Source: an uncultured Duncaniella sp. (GTDB lineage Bacteria; Bacteroidota; Bacteroidia; Bacteroidales; Muribaculaceae). From it: 64,000 nt of DNA. Of this stretch, positions 52,824-61,385 are shown one piece after another. Location: the NCBI GenBank assembly GCA_910589485.1, contig CAJUSW010000013.1:1-64000 (forward strand). Reading direction: 5' to 3'. How positions within the stretch are numbered: position 1 is the first letter of the stretch; each line of letters begins with the position of its first letter. The notes below the pieces were generated by a model. That model saw nothing but the letters and a program-made list of their open reading frames with translations. It made no database searches and was not told the DNA's origin. The translations under genes were made by a program, and so were the position numbers.

Positions 52824-54146
52824 ATGAGCAAAACCAAACCGGACCAGAGTTTCTGGAAGCTCTGGAATCTAAGTTTCGGCTTCTTTGGCGTTCAGATCGC
52901 TTATGCGCTCCAGAGTGCCAACATCACACGTATCTTTGCCACAATCGGAGCCGATCCTCACTCGTTGAGCTATTTCTGGATCCTCCCCCCGCTTATGGGT
53001 ATCCTCGTGCAGCCTATAGTGGGAGCTGCGAGCGACCGCACGTGGAACCGTCTGGGTCGCCGATTGCCCTATCTGCTTATCGGTGCCGCCATCGCTGTGG
53101 TGGTGATGTGCCTGTTGCCCAATGCCGGCAGTTTCGGCCTCACGGTGGCCGGTGCGATGGTGTTTGGCTTCATCGCGCTGATGTTTCTCGACACGTCGAT
53201 CAATATGGCCATGCAACCGTTCAAGATGCTTGTGGGCGATCAGGTGAACGAGCGTCAGAAAGGCTTGGCTTATTCCATACAGAGTTTCTTGTGCAATGCC
53301 GGTAGTCTTGTTGGCTATCTTGCCCCCATCACTCTCACTGCCATAGGTATAAGCAATATCGCACCCCAAGGCCAGGTGCCAGCGAGTGTGACTTACTCGT
53401 TCTACATCGGAGCGGCCGTGCTGGTGCTGTGTGTGATATACAGTTTCGTATTCATCCGCGAGATGCCCCCGAGGGAGTATGCCGAGTATCATGGCATAAC
53501 CAAGGAGCAGGAGACTGAGAAAGCCGGTATGCTCTCACTGTTGCGCCATGCTCCGAGCACTTTCTGGACAGTGGGACTTGTGCAGTTCTTCTGCTGGTCG
53601 GCTTTCCTGTATATGTGGACCTATACCAACGGCGCTATTGCCGATACCGTGTGGGGCACTACCGATACCCATTCCGTAGAGTATCAGACCGCGGGCAACT
53701 GGGTGGGCGTGCTGTTTGCCGTACAGGCCGTCGGATCGGTTATATGGGCTGTGGCAATTCCTATGTTCCGCAATCATAAGACGGTCTATGCCCTGAGCCT
53801 TGCTTTGGGTGGCATTGGATTTATCTCCACCTATTTTATCACTGACCAATATGTGCTGTTCTTCTCCTATCTGCTCATAGGATGCGCCTGGGCCGCCATG
53901 CTTGCCATGCCGTTTACCATTCTCACCAATTCTCTCTCGGGTAAGAATATGGGTACTTACCTCGGACTGTTTAACGGTACCATATGCGTACCTCAGATAT
54001 GCGCCGCCGCTCTCGGAGGAGTGATCCTGCCCATGCTCGGAGGTCGTCAGGTGGGTATGCTGGTGCTTGCCGGTGTGCTGTTGATAGCCGGTGCGCTGTG
54101 TGTGGGCCTGGTGAAGGAAACCTACGCGGAGGCTAAACAAGTATAG
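52824..54146 (+). CDS. SLC45/GPH-type MFS sugar transporter
   Basis: 440 residues, twelve helices. The motif GAASDRTWNRLGRRLPYLLIG (about 72-92) is typical of the SLC45 sucrose/maltose carriers (MalT type of Bacteroidetes), as is the opening FWKLWNLSFGFFGVQIAYALQSANITRIF. The likely job is proton-coupled import of a disaccharide such as maltose. No amylase or sus genes lie nearby, so the sugar is uncertain. The stop codon TAG is supplied by the first TATAGAG unit of the repeat tract that begins at 54141. Confidence 0.9.
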   Translation: MSKTKPDQSFWKLWNLSFGFFGVQIAYALQSANITRIFATIGADPHSLSYFWILPPLMGILVQPIVGAASDRTWNRLGRRLPYLLIGAAIAVVVMCLLPNAGSFGLTVAGAMVFGFIALMFLDTSINMAMQPFKMLVGDQVNERQKGLAYSIQSFLCNAGSLVGYLAPITLTAIGISNIAPQGQVPASVTYSFYIGAAVLVLCVIYSFVFIREMPPREYAEYHGITKEQETEKAGMLSLLRHAPSTFWTVGLVQFFCWSAFLYMWTYTNGAIADTVWGTTDTHSVEYQTAGNWVGVLFAVQAVGSVIWAVAIPMFRNHKTVYALSLALGGIGFISTYFITDQYVLFFSYLLIGCAWAAMLAMPFTILTNSLSGKNMGTYLGLFNGTICVPQICAAALGGVILPMLGGRQVGMLVLAGVLLIAGALCVGLVKETYAEAKQV

Positions 54147-54278
54147 AGGGAAAACAAAAGTATAGAGGGGAAAGGGTAAAGTATAGAGAATAGCTTTCTC
54201 ACGTCCTTTCCCCTTTCTGCTCTATGCTCTGTACTCTATACTCTATACTCTATACTCTATACTTCCCCCTCTATACTC
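54141..54278. repeat. TATAGAG word-repeat tract, copy 4 (imperfect inverted repeat)
   Basis: The left side has GTATAGAGGGAAAAC, AGTATAGAGGGGAAAGG and AGTATAGAGAATAGC. The right side has the reversed words, including four tandem ACTCTAT units and CTTCCCCCTCTATACTC. Folded, it would form a long imperfect hairpin between convergent genes. Confidence 0.75.
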
Positions 54279-54285
54279 ACCTCTC

Positions 54286-54324
54286 ATAATAAAGCCCGGG
54301 ATCAGGAATCCCGGGCTTTATTAT
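54286..54324. terminator. Bidirectional terminator
   Basis: ATAATAAAGCCCGGGAT pairs perfectly with its complement over a 5-base loop, with A/T tracts on both ends. It serves the MFS gene and the convergent PRiA4-type gene. Confidence 0.9.
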
Positions 54325-54368
54325 GGCCGTTTCGGCCGTATGATTGAGGTAATGGTGGATGACGGTGA

Positions 54369-54920
54369 TTATTCGTCGAATGTCATTTCATCAAATCCGG
54401 CGGCGTCAAACTCATCCTCGTTGAATTCGGTAGTTCCGTAGAAATCATCGTCGAGGTCGGTAGCAGCCTGCTGGGCGGCCTTGGCATCGATCTTGGCGTC
54501 GAAATCGTCCATGTCGACTGACTGCGAGGGAGCTTCGCCCATCGAAATGGAGCAGAGGGGATCGATGAGGTGCTTGCCGGGCACTGAACGTTTCATCTCC
54601 AGGAAGAATGAACGGTCAGTGAGGTAGTCGAATACCCACACCAGACGCTGGCCTTCATCCTCGATGAAGTCGCTCAGAGGAGTGTCCTCCATCAGATAGA
54701 CATCCTGGGATGAGTCGCTTCCCATATCCTCGAGGCATATTTCCTGCTCGCGTTCCCATCCGTCGTCACACATGAAGAATGAGCTGAACTGGCTCTTGTC
54801 ATAGCCCACGCTGTCGCATATCGCATTGCGGAGGTCAAGGAATGTCGCGTCGGCATCAATCTGGATCTCGCGTTTGAAGTTGTCTACTTCATCGGAGACA
54901 ATTCGGAAATTATATATCAT
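54369..54920 (-). CDS. PRiA4-ORF3-like protein with acidic tail
   Basis: Matches the family named after plasmid pRiA4b ORF-3 (PF07929): FRIVSDEVDNFKREIQIDADATFLDLRNAICDSVGYD at the start, FFMCDDGWE, and VYLMEDTPLSDFI followed by LVWVFDYLTDRSFFLEM. The C-terminal 50 residues are very acidic (DDFYGTTEFNEDEFDAAGFDE). Despite database names linking it to IS1096, the family is chromosomal and widespread in Bacteroidales, and there is no sign of a mobile element here. Its function is unknown. 183 residues. Confidence 0.85.
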   Translation of the reverse strand: MIYNFRIVSDEVDNFKREIQIDADATFLDLRNAICDSVGYDKSQFSSFFMCDDGWEREQEICLEDMGSDSSQDVYLMEDTPLSDFIEDEGQRLVWVFDYLTDRSFFLEMKRSVPGKHLIDPLCSISMGEAPSQSVDMDDFDAKIDAKAAQQAATDLDDDFYGTTEFNEDEFDAAGFDEMTFDE

Positions 54921-55033
54921 AGCGGAGTGTTTGTATTATTATTCTATGTCGCGAAAGTAGTAACTTTTTTTTAATCACAAAACAGTTTAAGGAAAATTTT
55001 GGGGTAGCATCCGTGTCAATTACGACAAATGTG

Positions 55034-57514
55034 TCATTTCCATCCCAGGGTGAGATTTCTGAGTAGTGTAGCCGAGGCTCCGGCCGATCCTGTGTGTTGT
55101 ATCATGAGCGATGTGTGGGTGGATGGATCGACGGGTGCCGAGATCATTACGTGGGGTTTCACATCGGGATTGGATGAGGTGGAGGCCGATGGCGCCTCGG
55201 TGCGCGCTGTGGCGAGCATGTTGTTGTCGGTGATCTCGATGGAGATGTGGCATGGCGCGCGGAAGCATGATGAAGCCACGGGGTCGGTGATCGGGGTGAC
55301 TTGGCCGTCGGAGTAGCGCACGAGGGTGAATGTCACTGCCTTGTCGTAATCGGGTGTGCGCTCGATGCGCAGGGCGTAGCCGGTGAGTGTCACGGGGTCG
55401 AATTTCACGCATATATCCATATACTGTCCCGTGGCACTGCCGAATCCTTGTCCCGGGCCTTTGCACGGCTCGGCTACGAGGTCGAGGGTCATGGACCGGC
55501 ATCCATCGCGGGCAGGGGTGTAGGAGAGGCGTGCTCCGCGGGTGGCCTGGACAAGTCCTGTGCCGGTGGCAGCGTCGGTGGCGGTGCCGTAGTACCAGCT
55601 GTTCACGGGGTCGGGTTTCCAGTCGTGCTCGCGGGTGTCGAGAGGCTTGTAGGTATCAAAGTTCCACATTCCCTGTGTGCCGTGGGCGTTGTGTCGGCGC
55701 AGAGGAATTTCGGCAAACGAGGTTGTAAGCGAGCGTTCGGAGCGGGCGAGGAGTCCTATCATGTTCTGTGTGATGGGCTTTTCCGCCTGTACATGCACCG
55801 GGGCGCCTCCACGACTGTCGGAGTGGCGGGGCATTATTGAGGCCGATATGTTGTAGCCCTTGTCGGCGGGGGTAAGGGGATAGGTACGCGCTGTGGTGCC
55901 GTTGCCGTGTCTGACAGCTATGGAGTCGGAGCGGTCAGGATTCTTCCACCTGTACCATATTATATAGCTGTGGTCGTCGTTCTCATCGCCGGTAAGGGTG
56001 TAGTTGAGCTTGAGGGCTGATTTGTCACGGGTGATGGCAGGCGAAGTGGCAAATGTAGGAGCGTCCTTTAGGCTGGGATCTATCGAGAGGGTAACGGCAC
56101 CAATGAGTCCCGAGGCTGTGCTCACGCTTACTGGAGCCTGCATCAGAGTAGGGTAGGTGTTACGGCTCACAGCTGTAGCCTTGTCGGTGACTGAGGCGAG
56201 GGGAAGCACAGTTGGAGTCTGCCATGTAGCTTGTCCTAATGGTGCCGAGGTGGTATAATCTCCCCACAGGCAGGGTGAGAGACCTATGGTCACGGTGTCG
56301 TCGTTGGCCATGAGATGTTTGGCCGAGGGGGTGAGGCGCAATGCCACGGGTAGTTGCAGAAGTTGCTGTCCCGTAGCCTTCTGAATCCGTTCCACGTCGG
56401 GGCGTGTACCCGATGGATCCCATCCGTCAGTGCCTGCGGTGAGGTTGGGGATATTGTAGAGGACGGATCCGTCAAGCGGTATTCTGTAGGCCATGAGCAA
56501 TGGCGAGGAAGTGATGTCGGCGCTCAGATGCGGACGGTCGGCATCGATGGTCACGGGCTTGCCGTTGAGGGTGACGTTACTTTGATAGCATCTCACGGGT
56601 GACTCGTCGCGAGTCCATCTCAGCTCTATGGGATGGTCGGAGGTGAAGCGGGTGTCGATTACAGTGACCATTCCGGGCATTTTGGTAAAGTACTGGGTGC
56701 CGTTGACCAGCGAGTGGATATCACAGTTGAGAAACACTGCTCCCGTGGCCGAGGTGCTGTAGAACGGCTTGCCGCTGTGGAATGTGAAACGGCAGTCCTG
56801 ATATATGGCAGAGCCGGAGAGAGCATCGTCGGTACACTCGAAATAGCAGTCACGGTAGAGCGAGCGGCGCGCTCCCACGAGCGGACACAGGTTGAGCCTG
56901 CTGATGAAGCGGCAGTTGGTGGCCACGAGTCTGTCGGTCCCGGAGCATATGCCCACCTGAGCCTGGACTATGGCATCGCGACGACGCGGGCGGTTGAGCG
57001 ACGGATCGCGCGGATACACAAGATCGACGTTGCAGTAATTGCCCATGGTGACATTGGATACGCTGAGGCTTTTTCCGGTGAAGTGCATCATGGTGTAATT
57101 GCCGAGTGCACCCTGAGTCTGTCCGCGGTTTACGGCAAATACCACATCTTCGGGATTGGAGGAAAGCCCCTCGATCACGAGTGTGTCACAGGCCACCTCA
57201 ACGGCATAAGGAGTCTTGCCCGAGCCCTGCGGGTTGCGTCTCACAGCAGGGTCATCGGGGTTGTCGAGCCAATACACCGATGGCGCCACAAGGAGTTTTA
57301 CTGAAGTGGCCTTGGAGCTGTTGATGGCCTTGAATACCTCCACGGGATCGGAGTAGATATATGGTGATGCCGATTGCTTGGAGGTGGTTAGCAGGAGCAG
57401 GTTTTCGCCGAGAGTGTAGGTGCGTCCGTCCAGCGTCACGGTCTCGGCGGGGGCGTTAGCGGGAAGTAGCAGAGCCACAAACGCGATGAGTGGTGCGACA
57501 ATATGCTTTATCAT
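55034..57514 (-). CDS. Large secreted beta-helix protein (pectinesterase-like N-terminal part)
   Basis: 826 residues from ATG 57514, chosen for its signal peptide (cut near APA-ETV). The part to about 340 is a right-handed beta-helix with rungs such as LVIEGLSSNPEDVVFAVN, LSVSNVTMGNYCNVDL, RSLYRDCYFECTDDAL and AIYQDCRFTFHSGKPFYST, like CE8 pectin esterases or sugar-binding relatives; a clear catalytic pair was not found. Residues 490-570 look Ig-like and the last 200 are a LamG-like sandwich ending in LLRNLTLGWK. A -7 box on the minus strand (TAAATTTG, 57543-57536) lies 22 bases upstream. It stands alone, with no SusCD. Role uncertain. Confidence 0.75.
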   Translation of the reverse strand: MIKHIVAPLIAFVALLLPANAPAETVTLDGRTYTLGENLLLLTTSKQSASPYIYSDPVEVFKAINSSKATSVKLLVAPSVYWLDNPDDPAVRRNPQGSGKTPYAVEVACDTLVIEGLSSNPEDVVFAVNRGQTQGALGNYTMMHFTGKSLSVSNVTMGNYCNVDLVYPRDPSLNRPRRRDAIVQAQVGICSGTDRLVATNCRFISRLNLCPLVGARRSLYRDCYFECTDDALSGSAIYQDCRFTFHSGKPFYSTSATGAVFLNCDIHSLVNGTQYFTKMPGMVTVIDTRFTSDHPIELRWTRDESPVRCYQSNVTLNGKPVTIDADRPHLSADITSSPLLMAYRIPLDGSVLYNIPNLTAGTDGWDPSGTRPDVERIQKATGQQLLQLPVALRLTPSAKHLMANDDTVTIGLSPCLWGDYTTSAPLGQATWQTPTVLPLASVTDKATAVSRNTYPTLMQAPVSVSTASGLIGAVTLSIDPSLKDAPTFATSPAITRDKSALKLNYTLTGDENDDHSYIIWYRWKNPDRSDSIAVRHGNGTTARTYPLTPADKGYNISASIMPRHSDSRGGAPVHVQAEKPITQNMIGLLARSERSLTTSFAEIPLRRHNAHGTQGMWNFDTYKPLDTREHDWKPDPVNSWYYGTATDAATGTGLVQATRGARLSYTPARDGCRSMTLDLVAEPCKGPGQGFGSATGQYMDICVKFDPVTLTGYALRIERTPDYDKAVTFTLVRYSDGQVTPITDPVASSCFRAPCHISIEITDNNMLATARTEAPSASTSSNPDVKPHVMISAPVDPSTHTSLMIQHTGSAGASATLLRNLTLGWK

Positions 57515-57591
57515 GGTAAAATGGATATTATTGTGCAAATTTAGTGAAAAAAATGTCGTTTTTTATGTACTTTTGCGCCCGGTAAAAAAGT

Positions 57592-57682
57592 TATAATCTT
57601 TCATAGGTGCGTATTATAAAGATTATCAGTAAGTAAGCTCTTTAGGACTTACATATGGCGGTTAGTTTTTAAGACTTACTTA
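57592..57682 (+). promoter_or_regulatory. Leader with nested repeats upstream of the AraJ-type gene
   Basis: TAATCTTT/AAAGATTA arms lie at about 57592-57626. TAAGTAAG (57630-57637) pairs with CTTACTTA (57675-57682), and TTTAGGACTTAC/TTTAAGACTTAC direct repeats lie at 57641-57652 and 57668-57679. A -7 box, TACTTTTG (57568-57575), comes just before. This may be a repressor site or a structured leader; no known riboswitch pattern was recognised. Confidence 0.45.
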
Positions 57683-57724
57683 GTATATATAGATAATTCT
57701 GAACAGTTTCCAAGCAGTATCGAT

Positions 57725-58888
57725 ATGAACAAAGGTATATTTGCCCTGTCAATGGGCACTTTCGCTCTGGGGCTCACCGAGTTTTTGATAATGGGTATCC
57801 TCGTCACGCTTGCCGGCGATATGGGGGTGAGTGTGGCCAAGGCCGGCGATTTCATCACGGCCTATGCCTCGGGAGTGTGCGTGGGAGCCGTGCTTATGCT
57901 CCTGTTCCGCCGCATGCCCCTCAAGCGTCTCGTGATGATGCTCGCCGGAGTGATCGCTGTAGGCAATGCCCTCACGGCCTGTGCGCCCGATTACTGGGTG
58001 ATGCTTGCCTCGCGCTTCCTCTCGGGCTTGCCCCATGGTGCATTCTTCGGCGTGGGAGCCATTGTGGCACGCAAACTCGCTGAGCCGGGCCATGAGGTGG
58101 CCGCCGTGTCCTACATGATAGCCGGAATGACCGTGGCCACGCTCGTTGGAGTTCCTGCCGGCACGTTCATCACCAATAATCTCTCGTGGCGTTATGCCTT
58201 TGGCATTGTCTCATTGTGTGGTATATTGACATTTGTCCTGGCTCACCGATGGATACCGTGGCTCGGTGCGTTGCCCGACCATGGCTTCAAGCACCAGTTT
58301 CATTTCCTGCGCACATTGCCGCCGTGGCTCATATTCGGCGGGGTGATATTTGCGCAGACAGGTGTGTACTGCTGGTACAGTTACATCGACCCCCAGCTCA
58401 CCACTGTGGCCGGATTCCCCACCCATGCGTTGTCGTGGCTCATGATAGTGGCAGGTTTCGGCATGTTTATCGGCAATCTTGTGTCGGGCCGTCTGTGTGA
58501 CCGCTATAAGCCCTCGGTCATTGCGGGCGATGTGATGGTGTTTGGAGTCGGAGTGCTTGTGCTGATATTCTTTTTCTTCGACATAAAGTGGCTTGCGGTG
58601 CCGTTGATGATGTGTGGCACAGCCGTGTTGTTCGGCTCAAGCAGTCCGTTGCAGTCGTCGATAGTAGGGTATTCCAAAGGAGGCGAACTCCTCGGGGGAG
58701 CTTGCATACAGATAGCCTACAACGGTGGCAATGCCATCGCAGCCCAGATCGGTGCCATGGTAATCAACTCGGGGCTGGGCTACATCTACGTACCGCTGTC
58801 TGGAGTCCCGTTGGTGGCCCTTGGAGCAATCACCATCTATGTGCTCTATTTCCGGTATGAGCGTGGAAAGAGTTTAGAGGGCATTTGA
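57725..58888 (+). CDS. AraJ-type MFS efflux protein
   Basis: Twelve-helix MFS carrier of the drug:H+ antiporter-1 group, AraJ/YdhP-like, 387 residues. Family stretches: ALSMGTFALGLTEFLIMGIL in helix 1, RRMPLKRLVMMLAGVIAVGNALTA, SRFLSGLPHGAFFGVGAIVA (motif C region) and VGVPAGTFITNNLSWRYAF. It probably exports small sugars or toxic compounds; the cargo is unknown. The 3' end overlaps the convergent gene at 58874 by 15 bases. The upstream leader carries repeats that suggest regulation. Confidence 0.9.
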   Translation: MNKGIFALSMGTFALGLTEFLIMGILVTLAGDMGVSVAKAGDFITAYASGVCVGAVLMLLFRRMPLKRLVMMLAGVIAVGNALTACAPDYWVMLASRFLSGLPHGAFFGVGAIVARKLAEPGHEVAAVSYMIAGMTVATLVGVPAGTFITNNLSWRYAFGIVSLCGILTFVLAHRWIPWLGALPDHGFKHQFHFLRTLPPWLIFGGVIFAQTGVYCWYSYIDPQLTTVAGFPTHALSWLMIVAGFGMFIGNLVSGRLCDRYKPSVIAGDVMVFGVGVLVLIFFFFDIKWLAVPLMMCGTAVLFGSSSPLQSSIVGYSKGGELLGGACIQIAYNGGNAIAAQIGAMVINSGLGYIYVPLSGVPLVALGAITIYVLYFRYERGKSLEGI

Positions 58889-60019
58889 TGGTTGCTTTTT
58901 GGGGAATGGTATAAGATGGATTTTCTCGGATGATGCGAACGAGTTTTTGCTCTTCTGCGTCATTTCGATCCATATGCTCACATTGAGTTTTACCATGAAG
59001 TCCCTACATTCGGGGGAGATGGCTCTGCTGTCAGTCTCACTCTCGTTATCGGTATTGGATGAAGCAATTCCTTTTCTCTCGTTTTCTTTGCGCTCATCGA
59101 ACTTCTGTTTGGTTTCAAAAATCCCCTTGGTGAAGAACGTGTCGGTGACATCGAAATATGGAGTAGGTACATGCGATTTCATCAACTCCTCCACTTTGTT
59201 GCTATACTTCTCCACATCCTTCTCGGCTTGTTCTATCAACATCGCCTTGATATTTTGAAGCATCTTCCAGTCTTCATTGGGCCAAAGTTTGCATAGGGTC
59301 TCATAGGTCTTCTCGGTAAGGAATCCCATCTTGAACTTCAATGTGGCGAAATCGCGTCTCTTGGAGTCATGATCGACGTGGCGGTCACACAGGTGCACTT
59401 TGGCCACATCGACCTCAGTGTTGAAATTGCGCATCTTCACGAGCAGTTCCTGAATGGCACGGTACCGGTCATGGTGATTGTAGAATGCGGCCGGATGCAG
59501 GTCGTCGAGGTCTGCCTTGAGTTTGAGCAGATGCTCTTCTGAGGGATAATAGCTGTCAAACTGCTCGGCGAGCTTATTCTCGATCGCGCATATAATCACG
59601 AGGTTGCGGTAGAAGTGTCGGCAATAATCCATTAGTATCTCCCTTTGGCTTTCGGGAGTAATCTTCATGGTGTTTTGCTCGGTGTTGCGCTGGGAGTTGA
59701 AAGTGACACAGGCATAGAACAGTGACAGGCAAGCGATTCCCACTGCCACCCAATCCCATCCCAAGGTGAGCTTATAGTAGTAACCATCGTTATCTTCGAA
59801 ATGCGGGGCAATAGGATGATTGAAGAATACACCCCACAGACATATGATCACGAATATTATGGCAAATATCACGGCAATCCATGACAATGCTGTGGAGGAA
59901 TGGTAAAGAAAAGCCGTGAAGCCTTCATGCATCGCTCTGGCGCATTTGCCAAAGAACGCAGGGATATTCTTTATCCGTTTGAGAATTCCCGACATGATTT
60001 CAGAGAATTTCATTGACAT
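58874..60019 (-). CDS. Unknown membrane-anchored protein with helical cytosolic domain
   Basis: Not recognised. 381 residues. Two membrane segments lie at about 44-66 (SWIAVIFAIIFVIICLWGVFF) and 88-106, then a long charged helical region (110-300), probably cytosolic, and a disordered acidic stretch (NTDNESETDS). The start overlaps the end of the NfeD gene by 20 bases; a later in-frame ATG at 59995 would remove the overlap. It is the third gene of a coupled set (flippase-like protein, NfeD, this), so it may serve membrane quality control. AT-richer than its neighbours. Its end overlaps the convergent AraJ gene. Confidence 0.7.
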   Translation of the reverse strand: MSMKFSEIMSGILKRIKNIPAFFGKCARAMHEGFTAFLYHSSTALSWIAVIFAIIFVIICLWGVFFNHPIAPHFEDNDGYYYKLTLGWDWVAVGIACLSLFYACVTFNSQRNTEQNTMKITPESQREILMDYCRHFYRNLVIICAIENKLAEQFDSYYPSEEHLLKLKADLDDLHPAAFYNHHDRYRAIQELLVKMRNFNTEVDVAKVHLCDRHVDHDSKRRDFATLKFKMGFLTEKTYETLCKLWPNEDWKMLQNIKAMLIEQAEKDVEKYSNKVEELMKSHVPTPYFDVTDTFFTKGIFETKQKFDERKENERKGIASSNTDNESETDSRAISPECRDFMVKLNVSIWIEMTQKSKNSFASSEKIHLIPFPKKQPSNAL

Positions 60020-61385
60020 ATATCTGAGCGTTTTCGTACTTTACAATTTTTACGCGGGTGCCGGCGTGTAAGAATCCCATCATAGCCACAGCATCAAGAG
60101 TCTCCCCGTCCACCTGTACCTTTCCGGCAGGACGCATGTCGGTGACGGCCACTCCATCGTGTCCCACAAGGCGTGAGGGTGACATGTCAACTCCGATGAA
60201 TCCGCGGTCGGAGCGCAGTTCGGTGGTCAGGTCGGTGTGGCGGCGCACCCATTTAGGGCCGTGGCTCGAGGTGAGATACCACACGGCACCTATTGCCAGG
60301 ATCACACCGCTGAAGAAGATGGCCAGTGAGCTCCACACGGCACTCGTATCGGCATGGGTGATGCTGAACGTATAGTTCTCGATGAGTCCGAAGAGTATGG
60401 CCAGCGCTATGCACACTATGCCAGAAATACCGGTGACACCGAATCCCGGCACCACAAACAGCTCTAACACTATTAGCACAAATCCTGCCATGAAAAGCAT
60501 TATGATCCAGCTTCCGGCTATGCCGGTGATGTAGATGGGCAGGAAGTAGAGCGCGGCGGCTATGATGGCGGCAGCCGACGGGAACCCGACCCCCGGGGTG
60601 TGGAGCTCCATGTATATGCCACCTATTATTATCATGATCAGCACGGCCTGCACGGCGGGATTGGTGAGGAAGCCTATGAGCCTATCCACCCACGTGGGAG
60701 CATACTCCTCCATTTCGTAAGTCCCGGGTGTGTAGCCAAGGCGCGAGAGCACATCGTCAACACTGTCGGCCTCCCCTTCGGCATAGCCCCATTTCACAGC
60801 CTCCGAAGCCGTGAATGTCAGCACCCTCGTGGAATCGATAAGGCCTTTCACCTCCACTCTCGGATCCACCATGGCCTCGGCTATCAGCGGGTCGCGTCGC
60901 CATTGACCGGCGGTGGAGTCGGATCCGGCCACATGTCCGTGACGCTCGGCCGTAGCCCTCATCATGGCACGCATGTAGGACTGGTATTTGTCGGGCATCG
61001 CCGCTCCGTCAGTGCCGTTGACCACTGTCACGGCTCCCATTGACGATCCGGGACGCATATACACACTGTCACAGGCTAAGGCTATCAGTGCACCTGCCGA
61101 TGCGGCATTATTGTCCACATAGGCCACCACAGGTATCTCACATCTCATCAGGGCGGTGCGTATTGAGTCGGCATGCACCACTGATCCGCCATAGGTGTTG
61201 AGGTGTACAAGCAATAGCGAAGCATTATCCTCGCGTGCCTTGTCGAGAGCCTCGCGGGTGTATCGCCATGTCGACGATCCTATCTCGTCGTCGAGACGCA
61301 ACATATGTATCAGGTGTACTTCATCGGCCCTTACGGCTATCATTGCCACCAAGGTCAGGAGCAGGGAGAATAGCGAGCGTTTCAT
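60000..61385 (-). CDS. NfeD-type membrane serine protease (ClpP class)
   Basis: Long-form NfeD: signal peptide (to about Ala19), ClpP-like protease domain (25-230) and, after four to five helices, a C-terminal OB-fold NfeD domain. The likely catalytic Ser lies in NNAASAGALIALACDSVYM. The Lys partner is probably in PDKYQSYMRAMMRATAERHG, as in the archaeal 1510-N protease. GVGFPSAAAIIAAALYFLPIY and VPGFGVTGISGIVCIAL are membrane parts. ATG 61385 is chosen for the signal peptide; it overlaps the upstream stop by four bases (ATGA). 461 residues. In other bacteria NfeD works with stomatin-type proteins; none is visible here. Confidence 0.9.
   Translation of the reverse strand: MKRSLFSLLLTLVAMIAVRADEVHLIHMLRLDDEIGSSTWRYTREALDKAREDNASLLLVHLNTYGGSVVHADSIRTALMRCEIPVVAYVDNNAASAGALIALACDSVYMRPGSSMGAVTVVNGTDGAAMPDKYQSYMRAMMRATAERHGHVAGSDSTAGQWRRDPLIAEAMVDPRVEVKGLIDSTRVLTFTASEAVKWGYAEGEADSVDDVLSRLGYTPGTYEMEEYAPTWVDRLIGFLTNPAVQAVLIMIIIGGIYMELHTPGVGFPSAAAIIAAALYFLPIYITGIAGSWIIMLFMAGFVLIVLELFVVPGFGVTGISGIVCIALAILFGLIENYTFSITHADTSAVWSSLAIFFSGVILAIGAVWYLTSSHGPKWVRRHTDLTTELRSDRGFIGVDMSPSRLVGHDGVAVTDMRPAGKVQVDGETLDAVAMMGFLHAGTRVKIVKYENAQIYVNEIL

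Noticed and set aside
52824..54146. Part of a starch (sus) locus
   Set aside because: The carrier is of the maltose/sucrose type, but no amylase, glucosidase, SusCD or SusR gene lies nearby.
54161..54278. Tandem 7-base units as a possible CRISPR or phase-variation array
   Set aside because: The units are far too short, have no spacers, and lie outside any promoter or reading frame except the transporter stop codon.
54369..54920. Mobile element because of the IS1096/TnpR family name
   Set aside because: The name is historical. There are no inverted ends, no transposase and no target duplication around the gene.
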